A DNA stretch of 14,904 bases from an uncultured Chloroflexota bacterium (lineage in GTDB: Bacteria > Chloroflexota > Anaerolineae > Aggregatilineales > Phototrophicaceae). Below are positions 7,177 to 13,717 of this stretch, piece by piece. A program made the position numbers and the translations under genes. The stretch spans positions 1 to 14,904 of the forward strand of contig CAIVEA010000141.1 in NCBI GenBank assembly GCA_903904765.1, in the 5' to 3' direction. How positions within the stretch are numbered: the stretch's first letter is position 1; each line of letters opens with the position of its first letter. Below the pieces are notes generated by a model. It worked only from the letters and a program-made list of their open reading frames with translations, was not told the origin of the DNA and searched no databases.

Positions 7177-8969
7177 ACCCCGGATTTCATGACGATACCG
7201 CAAAAATTCGGACAAGCCAGAGTTCCGCGCAGGAGCAGTTGCGCCATCTCATCCAGCGCACGGGCGACTTGATGGAATTGTTGCGTGCCCAGCGAGACGT
7301 GCTGCGCCAGCGTGGGATGAACCTGCCTTCCGGTTCGCTGGACAGCCTGAAAAGCTTGAAGGCGCATCTGGAGAAGCTCAACAATAATCTGGCGGCCACC
7401 CTGACCGAACTGAAACAGTTGCGGGCGCTGGCGGATACGACCTCGCTCATCAACTCGTCGCTTGAGCCAGCCGAAGTGCTGAATCAGGTTATGGATACCG
7501 TCATCCGTATCACCGGTGCGGAGCGTGGCTATATCGCGCTCAAAAACCGCGAAACGGACGACATGGAATATCCGGTGCGGCGCGGTATAGATCAGGAGCA
7601 GATGGCCAAGGGCGAGATTGTGGTCAGCAAGACCATCGTGAATCAGGTAGCCAGCACGGGCGAGGCCGTCCTGACCGACAACGCCAGCAAGGATGACCGC
7701 TATCAGGGGCATCAGAGCATCATCGGCTTCCAACTACGTAGCATTCTAGCTGTGCCGCTGACGGTGCGCGAGAAGGTGATCGGTGTGGTGTACTGCGATA
7801 ACCGCGTGATGGCGGCGCTGTTCAAACCGCATGACCTGAACCTGCTCAAAGCGTTCGCCAACCAAGCGGCTGTTGCCATCGAAAATGCGCGGTTGTTCGA
7901 GGAGCTACGGCTGCAAGTGGCGCAGATGACCGAAGCCCGCGACCTGATGACCAGCATTTTCGCCTCTATTGCGGGCGGTGTCGTCACGCTGGATAACCAG
8001 AACATGATTATGGACTGTAATCCGGCTGCCGAACTCATTTTGAACTGCTCACGGGATGCGCTCATCGGGCAACCGCTGGAATTGGCGGCGGCGGCGCTGC
8101 ACGGTGTTTGTGAGGTGGCACTGGCGAAGGTGCGCGAATTGGGCGTGCGTGAACGGTTGGATGCCGAACCAAACATCCCCGGACGCGGCCAACGCTACTG
8201 GAATGTGATACTCAGCCCCTTGCGCGATGCACATCAGATGGCGCAGGGCGTGGCAATGGTGCTGGACGACCTGACCGAAACCCGCCGCCAAACGCAGCAG
8301 CTACGTATCGCGGGCGGATATAGTAAGTTCGACCCCGGTTTGCTGCGGCGCGTGGATGAAATTGGCGGTGAGGAGCGCCAGATCAGCGTGCTGTATTCGG
8401 ACGTGCGCGGATTCACCAACTTCAGCGAGAAGTTGGAACCCGAAGTGCTGATGGAGATCATTAACCGTTACCTCAGCCTCGCCAGCGACGCGATCAACCT
8501 GTACGACGGTGTGGTGGATAAGTACATGGGTGACGCGGTGACGGGGTTGTTCAATACCCCGTTGAACCCGCAGGAAGATCATGCGCTGCGGGCTGTGCGT
8601 GCTGCCATGAGTATGCGCTCCGACCTGCTGGCGCTGCACGAAATCATGCCGGAGGAACACCGTTTGTTCTACGGCATCGGTGTTCACAGCGGGCTGGCGG
8701 TGTTGGGCAACATTGGCGGCAGCAGTCGTAAGGAGTTCGGCGCACTGGGCGACGCGATGGATTTGGGCAAGCTGTTGCAAGAGAATGCCGAGGGCGGCGA
8801 AGTACTCATCAGTCAAGCGACGTATGATCTGGTGGAGCATGTGTTCGAGTGCGAGGCGATAGAGCCGCGTAAAACGAAGGCTGATCGCCCCGATTTCACA
8901 GTGATGTACCGGGTGCTGCGCTTGAAAAAGCGTACCGCACCTTTAACCCTCGAAGAACTTGGATTTTAG
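7173..8969 (+). CDS. GAF-PAS class III nucleotide cyclase, C1-like subunit
   Basis: A 598-residue paralogue of the preceding protein with the same layout: helix with RGMNLPSG and coiled coil (about 1-90), GAF (about 97-240), PAS (about 256-366), cyclase domain (about 398-585). Both metal-binding aspartates are intact, Asp410 (YSDVRGFT) and Asp454 (KYMGD), and Lys450 is present. In the other half of the active site the adenine-binding Thr is Gly523, the transition-state Asn is Asp530 and the Arg is Leu534; the alignment to the upstream paralogue in this segment is gapless. This mirrors mammalian C1 domains, which give metals but not the Asn/Arg pair. Paired with the upstream chain, one complete composite site forms. 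Start ATG overlaps the previous stop (ATGA), with GAGGTG at 7159-7164 eight bases before it, consistent with coupled, near-equal synthesis. Confidence 0.93.
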   Translation: MNPGFHDDTAKIRTSQSSAQEQLRHLIQRTGDLMELLRAQRDVLRQRGMNLPSGSLDSLKSLKAHLEKLNNNLAATLTELKQLRALADTTSLINSSLEPAEVLNQVMDTVIRITGAERGYIALKNRETDDMEYPVRRGIDQEQMAKGEIVVSKTIVNQVASTGEAVLTDNASKDDRYQGHQSIIGFQLRSILAVPLTVREKVIGVVYCDNRVMAALFKPHDLNLLKAFANQAAVAIENARLFEELRLQVAQMTEARDLMTSIFASIAGGVVTLDNQNMIMDCNPAAELILNCSRDALIGQPLELAAAALHGVCEVALAKVRELGVRERLDAEPNIPGRGQRYWNVILSPLRDAHQMAQGVAMVLDDLTETRRQTQQLRIAGGYSKFDPGLLRRVDEIGGEERQISVLYSDVRGFTNFSEKLEPEVLMEIINRYLSLASDAINLYDGVVDKYMGDAVTGLFNTPLNPQEDHALRAVRAAMSMRSDLLALHEIMPEEHRLFYGIGVHSGLAVLGNIGGSSRKEFGALGDAMDLGKLLQENAEGGEVLISQATYDLVEHVFECEAIEPRKTKADRPDFTVMYRVLRLKKRTAPLTLEELGF

Positions 8970-8980
8970 GCGAGTGCTTC

Positions 8981-9406
8981 ATGAACGATGAGCGTTATGA
9001 AGCCATCCGCAAACGGATGACCGAACGTTACCGGAGTCGCGCCGAGTTTTATGGGCATTTGATCGCATTTGTCATCATCAACCTATTTGCATGGGCGGTC
9101 ATTCCCAGTACGCTGTCTGAAGGTTTGCGGGCGACTATTCTGACGATTCTGGCGCTTATTAGTGTGGGCTGGTTCGTGGGTGTGGCGATTCACGCCATCA
9201 ACTTCATTCTGGTAGAGATGCGCGAACGTGCGATTGACCGTGAGATCGAGCGCGAACGGGGCTGGTTGGCGGGTGAAGACATGGATGAGAAACCCAAGCG
9301 CCACCGCCGGTTGGAACGCATGACGGACGATGAGGGCGAACTGTTGGACGAGGCGGCATGGGCAGCGCAGGATGAACGGGGGCAACGTTCATCTTCCGGG
9401 CGCTGA
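8981..9406 (+). CDS. Small 2TM-domain membrane protein
   Basis: A 141-residue protein with two hydrophobic helices (about residues 24-43 and 51-75), preceded by a basic amphipathic segment (RKRMTERYRSRAEFYGHL) and followed by a long charged cytoplasmic tail rich in Glu, Arg and Asp. The helix-hairpin arrangement, with FYGHL before helix 1, VIINLFAW within it and GWFVGVAIHA in helix 2, matches the 2TM domain family, found in small bacterial membrane proteins and at the N-terminus of some LytTR regulators and kinases. It begins 11 bases after the second cyclase stop, so it is very likely in the same transcript, though its ribosome-binding site is weak. A role as membrane anchor or input/output partner of the cyclase pair is inference from position only. 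Confidence 0.82.
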   Translation: MNDERYEAIRKRMTERYRSRAEFYGHLIAFVIINLFAWAVIPSTLSEGLRATILTILALISVGWFVGVAIHAINFILVEMRERAIDREIERERGWLAGEDMDEKPKRHRRLERMTDDEGELLDEAAWAAQDERGQRSSSGR

Positions 9407-9427
9407 TGATGGGTGGGCAGTCGTAGA

Positions 9428-9455
9428 TTGGCTGATCTGCAAATTCGCTTACAAT
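9428..9455 (+). promoter_or_regulatory. Putative sigma-70-type promoter of the GAF gene
   Basis: TTGGCT (9428-9433) and TACAAT (9450-9455) are separated by 16 bases, 22 bases after the 2TM stop codon and 57 bases before the ATG at 9513. The boxes match 4/6 and 5/6 of the housekeeping consensus. It would allow the GAF gene to be transcribed independently of the cyclase operon, although no terminator is seen between them. Confidence 0.4.
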
Positions 9456-9512
9456 AGGACGGTAAGATTAAGCCAGATGGTGTAAGTTTACCCAACGAGA
9501 GGATTCTGCGTG

Positions 9513-10124
9513 ATGGTCACTAACCCGATGGCTGTTCTACGGCGCGAGAACACGCGCTTGCAAGCAGAAAATGAACGCCTGACCGAAGAACTACGAGATT
9601 TGCGCGAATTTGTGCAAATTCTGAATACCCTTATGTTGTCTGCCAAGCAGTTTAGCAGTGATGACGAGTTGCTCCCGCTGCTAGAGCAGATTTTCCTGAA
9701 GGCGCTGAATCTGCTGAACGCACCGGATGGGTCGTTGTTGCTCCTCGATGACGAGAAGAACGAATTGGAATTTGTACTGGTGCAGGGGACGCTGGCGGCT
9801 AACCTGCACGGCTACCGCATTCCGGCAGGTGAGGGTGTCGCTGGATGGGTCATGCAGAATGCTGAGCCAACGCTGGTGCGTGATGTGCGCCGTGACCCAC
9901 GTTTCTCGCACATTATTGATGACCAGTTCACTTTCCGTACGCAGTCTATTGCGGCTGCCCCTCTGATTGGTGATCGTAAGGTGTACGGCTTGATCGAGGC
10001 GCTGAATCAGCCGGGGGATGAGCCGTTTTCCGAGGACGATCTGGCGCTGATGGGGTTGCTGTGCCGCTTTGCGGGCGAGGCGCTGGCAGATATCGAGCGC
10101 ATCAAGCCAACCTCTGCATTGTAG
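9513..10124 (+). CDS. Coiled-coil GAF-domain protein
   Basis: A 203-residue soluble protein. The start ATG 9513 is preferred over the adjacent GTG 9510 because GAGAGGA (9497-9503) then lies nine bases upstream. Residues about 7-36 are a strongly charged heptad-type coiled coil (RRENTRLQAENERLTEELRD), likely a dimerisation helix. Residues about 52-195 form a GAF domain with recognisable features: GSLLLLD, the IPAGEGVAGWV turn, DVRRDPRF and the AAPLIGDRKVYGLIEALN strand pair. No output domain is attached, so it probably works as a ligand- or redox-sensing partner of another protein. No Cys residues suited to haem or iron-sulfur ligation stand out. It sits between the cyclase operon and the polysaccharide operon, and which of them it serves, if either, is unknown. 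Confidence 0.87.
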   Translation: MVTNPMAVLRRENTRLQAENERLTEELRDLREFVQILNTLMLSAKQFSSDDELLPLLEQIFLKALNLLNAPDGSLLLLDDEKNELEFVLVQGTLAANLHGYRIPAGEGVAGWVMQNAEPTLVRDVRRDPRFSHIIDDQFTFRTQSIAAAPLIGDRKVYGLIEALNQPGDEPFSEDDLALMGLLCRFAGEALADIERIKPTSAL

Positions 10125-10162
10125 TGCTGCATGGTAGCCCCGGCAGGCGAGTGTTTAGGGTG

Positions 10163-10192
10163 TTGTTAGTTCACCGAAATAATCTGTACAAT
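10163..10192 (+). promoter_or_regulatory. Putative promoter of the polysaccharide operon
   Basis: TTGTTA (10163-10168) and TACAAT (10187-10192) are 18 bases apart, with TG immediately before the -10. They lie in the 104-base gap ahead of the kinase gene, 36 bases before its GTG start. The -10 hexamer is identical to that proposed for the upstream GAF gene. Confidence 0.45.
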
Positions 10193-10228
10193 GTTTCCAG
10201 CTTGTCGTAAGTCAGTGAGGTACGATTT

Positions 10229-12244
10229 GTGAAATCTGCATCCGCACCGTTTCAAATCGCTTTGAACCTTGTCCTGAAATGGTGGTGGCTTATCCTCCTT
10301 TCGGTGGCACTAGGCGCGGGCGTGGGCGCATTTGTCCGCGCACGTCAACCGGATGTGTATTATGCGCGTGCCACAATCTGGTTCGGGCAAAATATCGGTA
10401 CTGCACTGCAAGACCCTTCTGGATATTCCGCCATTCAGGATTTAATGTCCATCTATGCTGGCCTGACCACCCGCGACCGCGTATTGCAGCCGGTTGTGGA
10501 GCGTATGAACCTCAACATCAGCGCCGCTGATTTGGGTAAGCGTATTTCGGCAATCCCGGATCGCAACCTGCCGCTGCTGGAAATCTGGATGGCGGATACA
10601 GATGCCATCCGGGCGGCAGACATTGTGAACGCTGTGGCGCAGGAAGTCATCACCCAGAGTCCGACGGAGAAAGTGTCGCAGGAAACCGAATTTAAGCGCC
10701 AGCAGCTCCGCAAACTGGAACAGCAAATCACCGAGCTTCAGGACAGGTATAACCAGCTTCTTTCGGCGGGTGCGACCCTGACTTCAGCGGTGGAAATCGC
10801 CCAGAATCTCGAAGATCAGACCACGACTCAAAAGACGCTGCAAGATGTTCAAAAGTTGTACGCGGACATGAGTTCGACTCTGAATGACCCCAGTGGCGCG
10901 TTGCAAATTTACGATGTGGCGACGGCGCAGAATGCTATGCGTGTGACCGGATCATTTGGCAGCGTGTTGCTCTCCGGCGTGGCAGGGCTGGTCATCTCGT
11001 TAGCGACTATTATGCTGATCGCATTTTTCGATGACCGCCTTCAGTGGAACGAAAGTATGGACAGCATCGCCGGTGTGAAGGTGCTGGGACCGTTAGGCAT
11101 CGTTCCGCGTGCCAAATTGCCGTTGTATCTGATTACGATGCCGGAAGCCATCGAAAGCGAAATGATTCGCCAGCTTCGCGCCAAGATTGTGTTGGCAGCG
11201 GGTGGCAAACCGCCGCGTGTGATGACCATGAGCAGTTACGATTCGGGGGATGGCAAGACCGTCACAGCCTCCAACTTGGCGTTGGCATGGGCGCAATCGG
11301 GTCTACGCACGCTGCTGGTGGATGGCGACATCCGCAAAGGCAATTTGCATGAATTGTTCCGCCTGCCAAACGTGATGGGCTTGTCGGACATTCTGGCAGG
11401 GCGAGATGATGTTGGGGTATTGCTGTCGCGGGCGGTGCTGGAGAGTGGCTACGAAAATCTCGCCATTTTGCCCTGTGGACGCGCTACAGGTGATCCGGCA
11501 TCGCTGTTAAGTGGAGCACGCTTGTTGTCGCTGATTGATGCGGTAAAGCGACAGTTTGATATTGTGGTATTCGACGCAGTTCCGGCCATCGGCGGCCCGG
11601 ATACTGCGTTCCTCGCAGAACATAGCGACGGCGTGTTGATCGTTGTGCATTCCCAGCGCACCACTTACCGGGGGCTACAGCGTGTGCTGCAAATGTTTCA
11701 GCAGTCGCACAAAGCCAATATCTATGGTGTGGCGTTCAACCGCCTGCCACTGCAAGTCACCAGCACTTACAACCGTCCATACTACCGCCGTCAACTGGCG
11801 ATCAGTCCCGATCACCTCAGCCGCGAAATCGCCGCAGCCGGTACGCGCCGCTTTAAGCTGAACGCCAATGTCAACCTCGCGCCAGACGGCGTGCGTTTGT
11901 ACAGTGTGGTGGCCGCAGCGGTGCAACTGGGTGTGACCAGTGACACGATTGAGGATTGGATCAAGACCGGCTACCTGAAGATCGAAACGCACAGCCGTCG
12001 CCGCTGGATTCGGGAAACCGAGATCATGGCGCTGTTGGAACGCATCCCACGTCAATCGCTTTCCAAACTGGGTAGCGGGTCATCCAACCAGCCGCCATCG
12101 TCCCCGACTACGGCAGAATTGCCACCTGCTCCCAAGCCGACGAGTGGTAAGATTCCTGATTTGCTGCGTGGTCAGCGCGATAAGTTGCTGGCAGCGGCAC
12201 GGGGCAGCGAAAGTGCTGCGCCGCCGGATGAGGACAGAGAATAG
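10229..12244 (+). CDS. Wzz/BY-kinase fusion with C-terminal helix-turn-helix
   Basis: Inner-membrane polysaccharide co-polymerase fused to a bacterial tyrosine kinase, 671 residues, controlling chain length and export of a surface polysaccharide. GTG start with GAGG at 10217-10220, eight bases upstream. A Wzz-type N-terminus with helix 1 (about 18-37), an external coiled-coil region (about 150-180) and helix 2 (about 246-268) lead into a P-loop kinase domain (about 300-500). Walker A is SSYDSGDGKT (335-344, Lys343), Walker A' LLVDGDIR (Asp365, Asp367), Walker B VVFD (Asp449). Instead of the usual Tyr-rich tail there are only Tyr514, Tyr518 and Tyr519, then residues about 556-607 read as an excisionase/MerR-like helix-turn-helix (LGVTSDTIEDWIKTGYL, then RRRWIRE), and a Pro/Ser-rich tail. 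The kinase assignment is secure; DNA binding is inferred. The next gene begins at the base after its stop. Confidence 0.9.
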   Translation: MKSASAPFQIALNLVLKWWWLILLSVALGAGVGAFVRARQPDVYYARATIWFGQNIGTALQDPSGYSAIQDLMSIYAGLTTRDRVLQPVVERMNLNISAADLGKRISAIPDRNLPLLEIWMADTDAIRAADIVNAVAQEVITQSPTEKVSQETEFKRQQLRKLEQQITELQDRYNQLLSAGATLTSAVEIAQNLEDQTTTQKTLQDVQKLYADMSSTLNDPSGALQIYDVATAQNAMRVTGSFGSVLLSGVAGLVISLATIMLIAFFDDRLQWNESMDSIAGVKVLGPLGIVPRAKLPLYLITMPEAIESEMIRQLRAKIVLAAGGKPPRVMTMSSYDSGDGKTVTASNLALAWAQSGLRTLLVDGDIRKGNLHELFRLPNVMGLSDILAGRDDVGVLLSRAVLESGYENLAILPCGRATGDPASLLSGARLLSLIDAVKRQFDIVVFDAVPAIGGPDTAFLAEHSDGVLIVVHSQRTTYRGLQRVLQMFQQSHKANIYGVAFNRLPLQVTSTYNRPYYRRQLAISPDHLSREIAAAGTRRFKLNANVNLAPDGVRLYSVVAAAVQLGVTSDTIEDWIKTGYLKIETHSRRRWIRETEIMALLERIPRQSLSKLGSGSSNQPPSSPTTAELPPAPKPTSGKIPDLLRGQRDKLLAAARGSESAAPPDEDRE

Positions 12245-13717
12245 ATGTTGACCCTGTTCGGGCGGTCGGAAGTTATCGGCAAATTGCGCTACTACTTCCT
12301 CGACCGGAACTACAGCCTAACTATTCGCGTGGTGCTGGTGGGCATGTGCTTGGCGCTGTCTGTTGCGGCGGGGTTCACCTTCCGGGGGCTGGATACAGGC
12401 GGCAATCCAATGGTCGCCATGTTCCCGCTGCTAGTAGCGGTGGCGGTTGCCGGGTTTGTATTTCTCTATATGAATATGCACCTCGGCGCAGTGCTGGTGC
12501 TGAGTTTGTCGTTGTTCGTCCACGAAGGGATTAGCACCGGCACTGCCACCAAGTTGACCTTCACCTTCCTGTTCCTGATGGGCTGGTCAGTCATCTGGCT
12601 GATGCAGATGTTCCTCGTCAATCGTAAGGTGGAGATACGTCCTTCCACCGCCAATATCCCCGCTTTTCTGTTCATGTGTGTGGCGGTCATCTCGTATTTC
12701 TGGAGCATGGAATACGTTGAAGCGACGGTGAAGCACGTCTTTGAAGAACGACCATTTCCGCGTCTGATGTCCACTGTGGTGCTGATTATTTCGCCGTTAA
12801 CCTACATGCTGTTCGCCGCGCATATACGCTCGATGAAGATGCTCCGCATTGTCGTGATGTTGTTTGTGGTGGCGGGCATCATTAATCTGGTGACGACGTT
12901 GACCGGAGTCTCGGTTCCGCTGCTCAATGATCGTGGGCAATTTGCAGCGTGGGTAGGTATTCTGGCGATGGGGCAGGTGTTGTTCAACCAGCAATTGGAT
13001 CGGCGGTTGCGGATTTTACTGTTGAGCGTGACGGGTGGGTGGGTTTTCATCACCTTCGGTACGGCGATTTCGTGGCTCAGCGGTTGGGTTCCTCTGCTGC
13101 TGGGGTTGGGCGTGCTACTGTGGTTCTATTCGCGCAAGCTGTTCATCATCGCTACGGTGCTGGTCATCTCGGTGTATGTTATCAATCTGGCTTTCTTCGC
13201 AGAGACGTTTCAAGAAGAAAACACTATCTCCGGCGAAACGCGGGCGAATGCGTGGAGTGAAGTGTTCAAGCTGACCGGAAAGCATTTGTTGTTCGGGACG
13301 GGGCCAGCCGGGTATGAGATGTATTTCTCGACCTATATGGGCTTCATGTATCAGCTTTCACACAACAACTACATTGACATTATCGCCCAGACGGGCATCA
13401 CCGGAACCGTGACTTTTATGGCTTTCTGGTTAGCGCAGGGCATCATGGTGTGGCGCATGTATAAACTGCTGCCGCGTGGGACATTCGAGCATGGATTCGG
13501 TATTTCGCTCATCGGGTGTTATGTCATCGTCTTTCCCACCATGATGCTAGGTGATTGGGTGACTCCATTCGCCTATACGCAGGGGCTGGCAGGGCTGGAT
13601 TACACCATCTGGCACTGGATGGTGGCTGGCCTGACGGTTGCGTTCCTGTATTTGTTGAAGGAACAACCTGCTCAATCGGTGGAGCTGGTTCCGGTCAGGA
13701 TGAACGAAAGCCTATGA
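12245..13717 (+). CDS. O-antigen ligase / polysaccharide polymerase (Wzy/WaaL superfamily)
   Basis: A 490-residue integral membrane protein with about ten or more hydrophobic helices, starting directly after the kinase stop codon with GAGGA at 12230-12234, ten bases upstream. The helices run from about residue 27 to 465, interrupted by an external loop (about 320-370) containing ETRANAW (Arg333) and GTGPAGYE, followed by SHNNYIDIIAQTGITG (His373). An Arg-bearing loop then an HNxY-type motif with a Gly-rich end is the hallmark of the Wzy_C (O-antigen ligase) family, which joins lipid-linked oligosaccharides into chains or onto an acceptor. Polymerase versus ligase cannot be settled from sequence; the neighbouring chain-length kinase favours a polymerase. 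Its stop overlaps the next start by 4 bp. Confidence 0.85.
   Translation: MLTLFGRSEVIGKLRYYFLDRNYSLTIRVVLVGMCLALSVAAGFTFRGLDTGGNPMVAMFPLLVAVAVAGFVFLYMNMHLGAVLVLSLSLFVHEGISTGTATKLTFTFLFLMGWSVIWLMQMFLVNRKVEIRPSTANIPAFLFMCVAVISYFWSMEYVEATVKHVFEERPFPRLMSTVVLIISPLTYMLFAAHIRSMKMLRIVVMLFVVAGIINLVTTLTGVSVPLLNDRGQFAAWVGILAMGQVLFNQQLDRRLRILLLSVTGGWVFITFGTAISWLSGWVPLLLGLGVLLWFYSRKLFIIATVLVISVYVINLAFFAETFQEENTISGETRANAWSEVFKLTGKHLLFGTGPAGYEMYFSTYMGFMYQLSHNNYIDIIAQTGITGTVTFMAFWLAQGIMVWRMYKLLPRGTFEHGFGISLIGCYVIVFPTMMLGDWVTPFAYTQGLAGLDYTIWHWMVAGLTVAFLYLLKEQPAQSVELVPVRMNESL

Noticed and set aside
9461..9492. GGTAA...TTACC and GTAAGTTTAC short palindromes in the GAF gene leader
   Set aside because: Arms are only 4-5 bp, within chance expectation for this length; not reported as an operator.
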